From: a virus
Strand: one strand, 5' to 3'
Virus record (IMG/VR): IMGVR_UViG_3300023184_008416
Location: 97,916-161,915 of that record
Length of the DNA: 64,000 bases
How positions within the stretch are numbered: the stretch's first letter is position 1; each line of letters opens with the position of its first letter. The notes under the pieces were generated by a model. That model saw only the letters and a program-made list of their open reading frames with translations, did no database searches and was not told the origin of the DNA. A program made the position numbers and the translations under genes. Below are positions 51,619 through 59,640 of the stretch, piece by piece.

Positions 51619-52608
51619 ATGAAGAATTTTTCTAATTTCACAGAAGCTTATCGAGAGCTGCTTCAAGATGTCTATACCAATCCAGATTTTGAATCTGCAC
51701 CGCGAGGTCAGAAAATTAGGGAAAAATTAGGTTTTACTTTTAAGTTGACAAACCCTCGTAATCGATTACCATATCTTTTGGGTAGAGACTACAGCGCTGC
51801 TTATTTTATTGCAGAATCATTGTGGTATCTTTCAGGGAGTGATTCGACAGACTGGATTGCAAACTACAGTGGTTTTTGGCGTAATATTTCTGATGATGGT
51901 GTTACAGCAAACAGCGCTTATGGTGCAAGAATTTTTAAATCACATCCAAGAATTGCCCAAGGAATTAAACCCCAATGGTCACAATGGGATTACGTAATTG
52001 ATGAATTGTGCTCAGATAATGATTCTAGGCGAGCGGTAATTCACATTAGGTCGCCACAAGACTCAATTTTGGCACACAAGGATGTTCCCTGTACTTTAAC
52101 TCTGCAGTTTTTTCTACGTAATGATAAGGTACACATGGTCACTTCAATGAGATCTTCTGATCTCATCTTGGGAATTGCATATGATGTACCTGCTTTTACT
52201 TTGTTTCAGGAATTATTGGCTCTACAACTTTCAAAACGTTTAAACAAACCTATTGGATTGGGTGATTACACACATATCAGTAATTCTCTTCACATTTATG
52301 AACGTCACTTTGAAATGGTTGAGCAAATTTTAAATTCTCATTTGTCTTCAAACATTTTAGAAATGCCAGATTTACCGTCTGATGCTGTTCCTCTTGGATC
52401 ACTTTTAAGTTTGGAATCAAAGATAAGAAAAGCCCCTGTTGAGGATTTAAAAACTATTTTATCAGCTTCAACTGAGCTAGGACAATATTGGGGTGATTGG
52501 TTAATTTTACTTGCTTCACATCGTGCAGGCAAATTAAATTCTTCTAAAGAACAAAATTTGTTGTTACAAAGCACAAATTTTGAAGGATATAGATTTTTTA
52601 ACAAGTGA
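51619..52608 (+). CDS. ThyA-family enzyme, probable dCMP hydroxymethylase
   Basis: 329 residues. The TS fold is clear: SRRAVIHIRSPQDS (phosphate-binding Arg137-Arg138), catalytic Cys158 in DVPCTLTLQF, and MRSSDLILGIAYDVPAF (177-193), then the conserved GDYTHISNSLHIYERH. Thymidylate synthases have Asn in LGxPFN; here the aligned residue is Asp189 (LGIAYD). In T4 gp42 an Asp at this place selects dCMP over dUMP. The phage has ThyX for dTMP, which removes the need for ThyA. The product is predicted to be 5-hydroxymethyl-dCMP; a 5-methyl-dCMP product is the alternative. Confidence 0.8.
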   Translation: MKNFSNFTEAYRELLQDVYTNPDFESAPRGQKIREKLGFTFKLTNPRNRLPYLLGRDYSAAYFIAESLWYLSGSDSTDWIANYSGFWRNISDDGVTANSAYGARIFKSHPRIAQGIKPQWSQWDYVIDELCSDNDSRRAVIHIRSPQDSILAHKDVPCTLTLQFFLRNDKVHMVTSMRSSDLILGIAYDVPAFTLFQELLALQLSKRLNKPIGLGDYTHISNSLHIYERHFEMVEQILNSHLSSNILEMPDLPSDAVPLGSLLSLESKIRKAPVEDLKTILSASTELGQYWGDWLILLASHRAGKLNSSKEQNLLLQSTNFEGYRFFNK

Positions 52609-52616
52609 GGTTTGCC

Positions 52617-53189
52617 ATGAATCCTGAATTTATTATTTTTTGCGGTCCCATGTTTTCAACTAAAACAAGCATGTTACTTCTTATGCTTGAAAAATACAAG
52701 CATCAAAAGAAAAGATGCGTTGTTTTTAAGCCAATGATTGATGATCGATACTCTAAAGATAAAGTTGTTTCACACGGAGGAGCTTCGATATCCTCAGTTG
52801 TTGTTTCGTCCGGAAGTGATGTTTTAAAGCATTTGTCGGAGCTTAATGATCAGCCTCAAGTAGTTGCAATAGATGAAGCATTCATGATACCCGGGATTGC
52901 CGAGGTCGCAAATTACCTTTATCGTTTGGGTATTACGATTGTTGTTTCAACCCTGGATATGTCTGCGAATGGAAAGCCCTTTGAAGAACCCCAATTGATG
53001 ATGCCTTGGGCAACTCAAATTCATAAGTTAGCTTCTGTTTGTACAGTTTGTGGTGCAAATGCTCATTACACTCACAAAAAAGTGGATGGTGGCAATGAAA
53101 TTGAGGTTGGGAGTCATGAAATTTATGAACCAAGGTGCTTTTTTCACCACGCAATTGTGAACAATAAACCTAATTTACACCATGAGTAG
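52617..53189 (+). CDS. tdk: Thymidine kinase, type II (Tdk)
   Basis: 190 residues from ATG 52617 with GAGG six bases before it. P loop CGPMFSTKTSMLL (about 8-20), Walker B-like VAIDEAFMI, and a zinc site made by CTVCG and a later C...H match type II thymidine kinase. The Ser-Thr-Lys P loop (GPMFSTKT) is the family form. It salvages thymidine. Its 3' end overlaps the dCMP deaminase start. Confidence 0.92.
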   Translation: MNPEFIIFCGPMFSTKTSMLLLMLEKYKHQKKRCVVFKPMIDDRYSKDKVVSHGGASISSVVVSSGSDVLKHLSELNDQPQVVAIDEAFMIPGIAEVANYLYRLGITIVVSTLDMSANGKPFEEPQLMMPWATQIHKLASVCTVCGANAHYTHKKVDGGNEIEVGSHEIYEPRCFFHHAIVNNKPNLHHE

Positions 53190-53616
53190 ACCTACTTGGC
53201 CTGAAACCTGGATGACAATTGCACGCTCAATTGCCGAGCGCTCTTATGATCCACGTCTGAAAGTTGGTACAATCATTGTTACCGAGGATAACACACAGAT
53301 GTTATCAATGGGATATAATGGGAATTACAAAGGTGGTCCACATGAACCTGAGTCTTTTGAGCTGGGAAGCAGCGGGTTTATTCATAGTGAAATTAATGCT
53401 TTATTAAAGTGCGATTATCACCACCCATTGAAAAAGCATATGTATATCACGCATTCACCGTGTCGATCTTGTGCCAAGTGCATTATCAATGGTGGAATAC
53501 GAAGAGTAGTTTATGATGTACAATATCGTGATTTATCTGGAATAGAGTTATTAAGAGACGTAGGTGTCGAAATATATAGTCTGTCTGAGGCAATACTTAT
53601 TGCAGGTTTACCATGA
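53182..53616 (+). CDS. dCMP deaminase
   Basis: 144 residues. Zinc-binding HSEINALL (about 71-78) and SPCRSCAKCI (about 93-102) plus the general fold match deoxycytidylate deaminases (T4 Cd family). It converts dCMP to dUMP for ThyX. In a phage with modified cytosine it also helps to draw down free dCMP. It is coupled by overlap to genes on both sides. Confidence 0.92.
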   Translation: MSRPTWPETWMTIARSIAERSYDPRLKVGTIIVTEDNTQMLSMGYNGNYKGGPHEPESFELGSSGFIHSEINALLKCDYHHPLKKHMYITHSPCRSCAKCIINGGIRRVVYDVQYRDLSGIELLRDVGVEIYSLSEAILIAGLP

Positions 53617-53912
53617 AGAAGATGAACGAAATTACAGACCACCAGGCTCTCCTCGCAGAATGGAATGATTATGTTGCCGAGCTCTCGGAGAAACACGGCG
53701 ATAAAAAGAAAAAGAAAAAGAAAAAAGACATTCACATTAAACCAGATCAGGTTGATCCAAACATAGAGGGACTGCGAGTCCAAAAAGACAGAGAAGAAGC
53801 CACAGTAGCTGACGTGGATCCTGAAAAAAATGTTGTTACATTAACAGGACCCCAGAACGACATCGAAACGATGAGTACAACAAAATTCAGTAGAAAATAT
53901 AAGCTTGGTTGA
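53613..53912 (+). CDS. Small charged protein, unknown
   Basis: 99 residues with a run of eight Lys near residue 35 and a small C-terminal beta-like segment (NVVTLTGPQNDIETMSTTKFS). The string KKKDIHIK also appears in the RHH-like protein at 55181 as KKDIHIK. ATGA overlap with dCMP deaminase. No family recognised. Confidence 0.55.
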   Translation: MKKMNEITDHQALLAEWNDYVAELSEKHGDKKKKKKKKDIHIKPDQVDPNIEGLRVQKDREEATVADVDPEKNVVTLTGPQNDIETMSTTKFSRKYKLG

Positions 53913-53923
53913 AAGGTACTAAG

Positions 53924-54649
53924 ATGAACAAGAAAATTTCAGTTGATGTCGATTCGGTTGTAAAAAGTGTCATAAAACAGTCACTCGGGGAATCAAAGCG
54001 TTTTCAAGAAACACAGGAAAAAGTTCTTGTAGAGTCTTATGTTGCTGAACCTAAAAAGTTTAAGCAGATTTCTGATTCTGTTTCTCAAAAAACAAAAGAC
54101 GCTCACTATTCTGAACTTTATTTGAAATACGTTGAATCCTTTAACAAAGTAAGTTCAGAATTAGATGCTGTCGATTTATCAGAAGCAAATGTTCGACACT
54201 CAAAATATCGTTCATTAAAAATAGATGAAACTTATAATTTGAATGCAATTTGGTTGCATGAATTGTATTTTTCAAATTGTTTTGATCCAAATTCTGAAGT
54301 CTACATGGATTCCATGCCGTACATTAGACTACAACGTGATTTTGGAACGTTTGAAGACTGGCAACATGATTTCATGGCATGTGCCCTTTCTTCTCAAGAG
54401 GGATGGGCAATTTGCGGTTACAATATGTTTCTTAAAAAGTTCGTCAATACCTTTGTTGATTTACACAGCAATTCTATGATGGCAGGTTTATATCCTGTTG
54501 TTGTTGTAGATATGTGGAGTCATGCTTACTATAAAGACTACTTGACAGACAAAAAGAGTTATTTGATGGCTCAAATGAAAGAGTTGAATTGGAAAGTGAT
54601 TGAAGAGAGATTCCTAAAAGTTGAAAAAATCTCGGAAGCCTTAAGGTGA
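53924..54649 (+). CDS. Fe/Mn superoxide dismutase-like protein
   Basis: 241 residues. After a 50-residue N-terminal extension, the SOD fold follows. The N-domain helix KTKDAHYSELYLKYVESFN holds the first ligand (His61), and IWLHELYFSNC holds His112. The C-terminal VVVDMWSHAYYKDYL holds Asp196 and His200. All four metal ligands of Fe/Mn-SOD are therefore present. The usual Gln or His that tunes metal choice is not clear. It may detoxify superoxide or be a virion protein using the SOD fold. It lies among possible virion genes. Confidence 0.78.
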   Translation: MNKKISVDVDSVVKSVIKQSLGESKRFQETQEKVLVESYVAEPKKFKQISDSVSQKTKDAHYSELYLKYVESFNKVSSELDAVDLSEANVRHSKYRSLKIDETYNLNAIWLHELYFSNCFDPNSEVYMDSMPYIRLQRDFGTFEDWQHDFMACALSSQEGWAICGYNMFLKKFVNTFVDLHSNSMMAGLYPVVVVDMWSHAYYKDYLTDKKSYLMAQMKELNWKVIEERFLKVEKISEALR

Positions 54650-54653
54650 TAAA

Positions 54654-55178
54654 ATGAGACGTGAAGATTTTAGGAAGATGTTCAGAGACTTCATTAATGA
54701 AGTTGAAGGACCGAAAAAGCCAGGTAAATCCAACTCTGAGAACAATGATTCTTTAGATGTTCAGGTTGATCGTCTATTAACAACGTATGAGAATGAAGCA
54801 AAGAATCTGAAAAAAGAGGGCAGAGATTTTAGAAGCCTTGTCAAGAGATTGATTATTGAAGCAGACGAAGATAAAGAAAAAGATGACGCTGCCCAATCAT
54901 CACCCAAATTAGGTGTGGAAGATCTTGATGTAGAATCTTTCACAACATCAGTCGTTAGATTGATTGACAATTACGAAAATTTATTAGAGATTCGCAACAC
55001 TTTAATTCGTCGTGCTAGATCATTTTTAGAGAAGGGTTATTCTCCTGACGTAGTAAACCAATTTATGACTATCTTAGACGAAGATTTTGACATCAAGCTT
55101 GACATGTCAGATGTAGACAAAAAGTTTGCAATCACAGCCCCAGCTGCTGATCGTGCTGGTCAAAATCCAGGGAGCTGA
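54654..55178 (+). CDS. Helical protein, unknown
   Basis: 174 residues. Starts MRREDFRKMFRDFINEVEG, a basic amphipathic helix similar to leader-like motifs elsewhere in this genome. A charged, helical body and Ala/Pro-rich end follow. It is between the SOD-like and RHH-like genes. No family recognised. Confidence 0.55.
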   Translation: MRREDFRKMFRDFINEVEGPKKPGKSNSENNDSLDVQVDRLLTTYENEAKNLKKEGRDFRSLVKRLIIEADEDKEKDDAAQSSPKLGVEDLDVESFTTSVVRLIDNYENLLEIRNTLIRRARSFLEKGYSPDVVNQFMTILDEDFDIKLDMSDVDKKFAITAPAADRAGQNPGS

Positions 55179-55180
55179 AT

Positions 55181-55528
55181 TTGAACGAATCAATTATCAG
55201 TCCTTCGCTTCGACAAGATCTTTTTCAAGATAAAAAAGACATACACATTAAATTAGACAAAGAAGTTCATATAGCCCTTCGAACATTGTGTTTGCAGAAG
55301 GGAATTACCATGCAAAATGTGTTTTGTGAATTTGCTCGTCTCTTGGTGACTGGTGACAAACGAGCATCTGCGTTGACAGATGCATTTATACTCAGAAAAT
55401 TAAATTTACCGAAGCGTTCAAAACAGTATAAAAGAAAAAAGATGATGAATCTCAGCGAACCAGACAAAGAATCATTATATGATTTGATTGGTGCAGATCA
55501 ACAATTTTTAAAGGATGGTTCACCATGA
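55181..55528 (+). CDS. Ribbon-helix-helix-like DNA-binding protein
   Basis: 115 residues from TTG 55181 (no earlier ATG in frame). DIHIKLDKEVHIALRTLCLQ then GITMQNVFCEFARLLV (about 20-57) looks like the beta-strand and two helices of an RHH/CopG DNA-binding domain. A basic C-terminus follows. It may be a phage regulator. Confidence 0.55.
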   Translation: MNESIISPSLRQDLFQDKKDIHIKLDKEVHIALRTLCLQKGITMQNVFCEFARLLVTGDKRASALTDAFILRKLNLPKRSKQYKRKKMMNLSEPDKESLYDLIGADQQFLKDGSP

Positions 55529-55779
55529 ATTTTTTGATACGTTCGCTAAATCAATTGCTGGATCGCACGGTCACCGTGGTTACTTTAAAGAAGCAACTTG
55601 AAAAGTTATCTCACGATGTGAATGAACTTAATTTTGCAGTATCAGCTTTGGCCCAGGTTATCAACAGTCATTCAGGAATCATTCGTGAATCAGCACTAAG
55701 TAAATCGTCAAAAAGCGTTTCAGGGGTTAACACTGATTTACCTGACATTAATCCCGAAAAGAATGGCAAACCTAACTGA
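55525..55779 (+). CDS. Small coiled-coil protein
   Basis: 84 residues with a probable coiled coil (about 20-50) and a polar tail. ATGA overlaps with the previous gene, and its stop overlaps the next ATG. No family recognised; may act with the membrane proteins that follow. Confidence 0.5.
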   Translation: MNFLIRSLNQLLDRTVTVVTLKKQLEKLSHDVNELNFAVSALAQVINSHSGIIRESALSKSSKSVSGVNTDLPDINPEKNGKPN

Positions 55780-56189
55780 TGTTTGACTACAGAAAATACT
55801 TGACCTTATCAAATCTTTCTATCGTTTTAAACGTAGTTTTAGGTATTGCTCTGTACTGTACTTATAAGATTGCTTCAGTCAAACCCGACCTGTCAAAGGT
55901 AGGTGATGACAGTGTTCTGATCCAACAAATGGCGGACCGCAATCAAAAAAGTATTGATGAACTTGACGTAAAGCTCCAGGCTACCGAATTACAACGCCAA
56001 AAAAACTTAGAAGAATACAGGTCAACTACACAAAAGATCCTTGATTCCTATGCAACTCGAATCAAAGATCTTGAAAAGAAGCGAACAGAAACTGTTAAAA
56101 AAATCTCTGATCAATATAAAGGAAATTTACCCGGGCTAGCACAAGAATTTTCTAGTGCCACTGGAATACAATTGAAAGATAAACCATGA
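55779..56189 (+). CDS. Membrane-anchored coiled-coil protein (i-spanin-like)
   Basis: 136 residues. An N-terminal signal-anchor (LSNLSIVLNVVLGIALYCTY, about 10-29) is followed by a long periplasmic coiled coil (about 45-120). This is the plan of inner-membrane spanins such as Rz. The next gene overlaps its end and encodes an exported protein, as in many spanin pairs. No sequence-family proof, so lysis function is inferred. Confidence 0.45.
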   Translation: MFDYRKYLTLSNLSIVLNVVLGIALYCTYKIASVKPDLSKVGDDSVLIQQMADRNQKSIDELDVKLQATELQRQKNLEEYRSTTQKILDSYATRIKDLEKKRTETVKKISDQYKGNLPGLAQEFSSATGIQLKDKP

Positions 56190-56698
56190 AGCATCGAACA
56201 GTTGTGTCATTGTTTTTAATTTGTTCATTTGTTTCACAGATAATTTATGCCGATGAAGTACCTTCCACACCACCTCCACCAACACAAATTTCTCCTTCTT
56301 ATTTAAGTCCTTTAAAATTGGGTGAGCCCGCACCTTTTGATGGATTATTACTGTCAGAATCAGCAGCCGCAGAAATTATTGCTGATAGAAAATTGTTTCC
56401 AGAAAAAATAATCATCGAAACAAATAAAGTTCGTGATTCCGAACGTAACAATTGCAAATTGCAACTTGGCGAAGCAAAGACGACCTGTGATCAAACACGA
56501 GCAATTGATATTGCCAAAATTCAAGAAAAAGATTCTGAAGTTCAGGCTTTAAATAAAAAAATCGGTGATTTAGACAAACAAATTTTAGAGCAGGGTAATA
56601 CAGAGAAGAATTTGCCCAAATACGCTGCAGTGGGATTTTTGACTGGAATAGCAACGACGTTACTTACCGTGTATGCAATTTCTAGCATAACTCACTAA
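56186..56698 (+). CDS. Exported protein with C-terminal membrane span (possible spanin partner)
   Basis: 170 residues. A signal peptide (about 1-22, cleavage after IIYA likely) is followed by a Pro-rich stretch, then APFDGLLLSESAAAEIIADRK, a motif common in phage proteins near lysis genes. A coiled coil (about 85-140) and one C-terminal span (YAAVGFLTGIATTLLTVYAI) follow. It has no clear lipobox. The embedded overlap with the upstream gene suggests joint action at the envelope. Confidence 0.5.
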   Translation: MKHRTVVSLFLICSFVSQIIYADEVPSTPPPPTQISPSYLSPLKLGEPAPFDGLLLSESAAAEIIADRKLFPEKIIIETNKVRDSERNNCKLQLGEAKTTCDQTRAIDIAKIQEKDSEVQALNKKIGDLDKQILEQGNTEKNLPKYAAVGFLTGIATTLLTVYAISSITH

Positions 56699-56732
56699 AG
56701 TTACATACATATCTGCATTGGTGGTGAACTTT

Positions 56733-57047
56733 ATGGAAAATGATCCTAATGTATTGACTGATAATGTTGCAAAAGTTATGTCTGTCGACAGTTCAGATCC
56801 CGTGATTCCAAAATCATCATGGTTGTGGCTCAAGGATTCCAAAGGTGTGCCGTCCGTTACATTGACCTTTGCAACAGTCGCTTTTGCAGTGACGACGACA
56901 GCATACATTTTATCAATGTTTGAATCTATCGGTCGTTTTAATGTTAGGACATTTGATGTAGGCGCATGTGGTTCTTATTTTGGAACTGTAATGGCTTTGT
57001 ACTGGGGTCGTCGCTGGACGGAAGCGAAATACAACAATCAGGGTTAA
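56733..57047 (+). CDS. Two-span membrane protein, holin candidate
   Basis: 104 residues from the ATG at 56733 (TTG/GTG starts at 56718-56724 are possible). Two hydrophobic spans: SVTLTFATVAFAVTTTAYIL (about 41-60) and VGACGSYFGTVMALYWG (about 76-92), then a basic tail (RRWTEAKYNN). Size, topology and position after spanin-like genes suit a holin, but no endolysin is seen nearby. Confidence 0.4.
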   Translation: MENDPNVLTDNVAKVMSVDSSDPVIPKSSWLWLKDSKGVPSVTLTFATVAFAVTTTAYILSMFESIGRFNVRTFDVGACGSYFGTVMALYWGRRWTEAKYNNQG

Positions 57048-57048
57048 T

Positions 57049-58689
57049 ATGAAAAAAAGATTTATTTCGCTTAAGGAATCAGTGTTGGGACAGAGTGATA
57101 ACAACTCTATTGTCAACGTTAATCCCGTTGTAGATCCGTCAGCTGCCCTTACTGATCCGATGGATACAAAATTTGTTCCCAAAAATGATTTAGAACTAAG
57201 CGCTGCGCTTGCCGCGGCGGCACAGTCAACCAAACTTTCACCAGAAGAAGCATTTGAAAAAGTTGAAGCAGCACTTAAAGATGACAATGACGAGGGAGAC
57301 ATGAAGACAGAAAAAAGTTTAGAAGAGGCAATCAGACAACAGGTTCGTTCAATTATAAAGGAAGTTACTCTCAGTCAGCTTCCCCCGTCTTTAAGACAAG
57401 ATTATCTTGATGCTGGTGCTCCTGCTACAGGTCAAATTCCACCCGAGGTTTTGGCAAAAGTGCAGGCACGCCCAGAGACTACAAGATTAGGCTCAAAACA
57501 AAGGGCAGAAATGTCTGCCGCTCAAAAATGGGCGCAGCCAGTATCAGGAGATGTGCCTGCTGTAACAAAAGTTCCTGCGTCAGGAACTGCCGCTGGACAA
57601 CAAAAATTTGAAAAAGATCCATCTTTACTCACAAAGCTCGATAAGATGCTCCCTGAAATTCAAGTGTCAAAAAAGACAGGCGAGGAACTTTCAAAAGTTG
57701 CTGAAAAAATAGCGAGCGTCATAGAACCTCTTCACACTGCTACACTTAAAAAGATAGCAAGCATGTTAAAAAAGGTTGTAGACGACTATAACAAAGGAAT
57801 TTCTCCAGATGCCAAATTCAATTTGAAGGACATGAAGTCAGACTTTGACCTTGCAGAACAATATGCAGACTTCCTAGAATATGTGGGAGGCGAAGATTCT
57901 CCAGTTTCAGAAGAAGACTTCAATCTGTTACAACCTGCCCTGGAATCATTACATACTGCGATGATGGATCCATATCAACTTTTGTGGCAAAATGAAAAAC
58001 TCTCACAAATGAAAGTAGCTGATCAAGCACTTCGCGGTTGGATAAATAATGCTGCAAGAGAGATCAAAGACGAGCCATCGTTGCAGAGCGGTGCAGGCGG
58101 GAGATCAAGAATTAATCTGAGTCAAGATTTCTTTTTTAAGATTCTTAAACAACATTTATCTTCTTTAAAGGTTGATGATCAAACAACCTCGGAGATGGCA
58201 GAAGAATTAATGAAGGCATTTAAAGATGAGTCTCCTGCTAACATGACCAATATCATGTCACAAAAGTTGATACAAACTGCATTTTTAAACCTCTGGGATA
58301 AAGAATTTGTCGAACCCTTTGGCATATCAGACCTTTTCGTAGAAAAAGAAACCGGAAGGCATGCTCAGATGACTCGAGGATTTGCTGATCTCGCGGCTGC
58401 GTCCCTTAAAAAGGGAAAAGGTTCACAAGTAGGAAAGTCGGCTGAATATTTGAAAGAACTAGTTTCTAACGTTTTAGAAGCAATGAGAAGTGATTCCGAG
58501 GATGAAGATGAATTTTACGCGATTCAAAGAGGCGACCTATCACCTACACAAATTAAACTTGCCAAGGAGCTTGCTAGTTCGATGGATCAAAATCAATTGA
58601 CGCAAATGATACAAGAAAATCCTGCTTTTGAGGAAGAGATTTTTGGACCTGATGATATTATTGCTGTAATTCGAAATTTGGATGTTTAA
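57049..58689 (+). CDS. Large helical protein, putative virion component
   Basis: 546 residues, Glu/Lys/Ala-rich and mostly helical. Internally, TEKSLEEAIRQQVRSIIKEV (about 86-105) resembles the leader helices common on phage head proteins. No catalytic motif was found. Scaffold or prohead core-like composition is suggested. It starts two bases after the membrane protein gene. Confidence 0.5.
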   Translation: MKKRFISLKESVLGQSDNNSIVNVNPVVDPSAALTDPMDTKFVPKNDLELSAALAAAAQSTKLSPEEAFEKVEAALKDDNDEGDMKTEKSLEEAIRQQVRSIIKEVTLSQLPPSLRQDYLDAGAPATGQIPPEVLAKVQARPETTRLGSKQRAEMSAAQKWAQPVSGDVPAVTKVPASGTAAGQQKFEKDPSLLTKLDKMLPEIQVSKKTGEELSKVAEKIASVIEPLHTATLKKIASMLKKVVDDYNKGISPDAKFNLKDMKSDFDLAEQYADFLEYVGGEDSPVSEEDFNLLQPALESLHTAMMDPYQLLWQNEKLSQMKVADQALRGWINNAAREIKDEPSLQSGAGGRSRINLSQDFFFKILKQHLSSLKVDDQTTSEMAEELMKAFKDESPANMTNIMSQKLIQTAFLNLWDKEFVEPFGISDLFVEKETGRHAQMTRGFADLAAASLKKGKGSQVGKSAEYLKELVSNVLEAMRSDSEDEDEFYAIQRGDLSPTQIKLAKELASSMDQNQLTQMIQENPAFEEEIFGPDDIIAVIRNLDV

Positions 58690-58695
58690 GCAAGC

Positions 58696-59064
58696 ATGAC
58701 AATTGGCAATTTTAATAAATTATTGATGTTGAATAATCTGTTGATAGAACAAGTGAATAATTCTACAATACAACCGATGGTCCCCGTCAAGCCAGTCCAG
58801 GCTCCGATAAAAGCTGTCAGAGCCTGGAAAGAGCACGAAGGATCTTTGTTCAAGGAATACATGTTTCTTTCTATTGATGAGAGAAACAGGTTTGTGAATA
58901 ATCTCCTTTCTTACGAAGAAGAAAAAGGTCATAATGCAAAGATGTTGATAAATCATCTTAACGTAAGAATTGCTGTTACGACAAAAGATCTTAACAAGGT
59001 GACTGAATTAGATAAAGAGTATTCGAGAGCTGCAGATTTAATTTTTAAGGAAATTAAAGGATGA
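58696..59064 (+). CDS. Pterin-4a-carbinolamine dehydratase (DCoH)-like protein
   Basis: 122 residues. LFKEYMFLSIDERNRFVNNLLSYEEE, then KGHNAKMLINHLNVRIAVTT, then VTELDKEYSRAADLI follows the PCD fold and spacing. The usual HHP active-site motif is GHNA here, so catalysis is uncertain. Phages and bacteria encode such small PCD-like proteins. It could support folate or pterin chemistry, or be a structural variant. Confidence 0.6.
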   Translation: MTIGNFNKLLMLNNLLIEQVNNSTIQPMVPVKPVQAPIKAVRAWKEHEGSLFKEYMFLSIDERNRFVNNLLSYEEEKGHNAKMLINHLNVRIAVTTKDLNKVTELDKEYSRAADLIFKEIKG

Positions 59065-59456
59065 TTGTTGCCGACGAACCACGAATTTTGATGAGTGATT
59101 CTCTTAAAGATTCATTCGACGATGAGCAAGAATTTGACAACAAAACCATTGGAACAGTTGCTTTCATGGCATCTGATAACTCTTCGCATCTCCTTTCAAT
59201 TTTCAGAGAGATTGAAAGAAAAAAATCATCTATAAAATTTACCGTAGATTGTAGGTGTTCAGATGCCTATTCAATACTCAATAGGATGGAAGATATTTCG
59301 TATGATTTGGTTGTCATTGAGTATTCTGAAAATTTTTATAAAATTGATTTAAAAGAAAAAAAACTTTCTAAATTTAAAATGAAATCTATTAATAACGAAG
59401 ACCAAACTTGTGTTTGTGAAATTAAGTTTGTATCAAAAATCCAACAAGTACCATAG
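59061..59456 (+). CDS. Hypothetical protein
   Basis: 131 residues. Beta-strand pattern in the second half (KFTVDCRCSDAYSIL, YDLVVIEYSENFYKID) suggests a small alpha/beta fold. No family recognised. It starts with ATGA overlap. Confidence 0.5.
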   Translation: MIVADEPRILMSDSLKDSFDDEQEFDNKTIGTVAFMASDNSSHLLSIFREIERKKSSIKFTVDCRCSDAYSILNRMEDISYDLVVIEYSENFYKIDLKEKKLSKFKMKSINNEDQTCVCEIKFVSKIQQVP

Positions 59457-59472
59457 ATATAGTTGTAACGAT

Positions 59473-59640
59473 ATGTCACAGACCTTCAATTTTGATAAAT
59501 TCATGGATGATTTGCTCATCAAAGAAGCCGAACACCGCGAAAAGAACAAGCAACTTGAAAATGCGGCAGAAACCCCTCAGAGAGAATACATACGTCGATA
59601 TAGTGAAACGCCGCATAACAGGATGAAGGTTAAACCATGA
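59473..59640 (+). CDS. Small polar protein
   Basis: 55 residues from ATG 59473. Charged and probably helical, with no known motif. It overlaps the next gene by ATGA, in keeping with a real gene in this run. Confidence 0.5.
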   Translation: MSQTFNFDKFMDDLLIKEAEHREKNKQLENAAETPQREYIRRYSETPHNRMKVKP

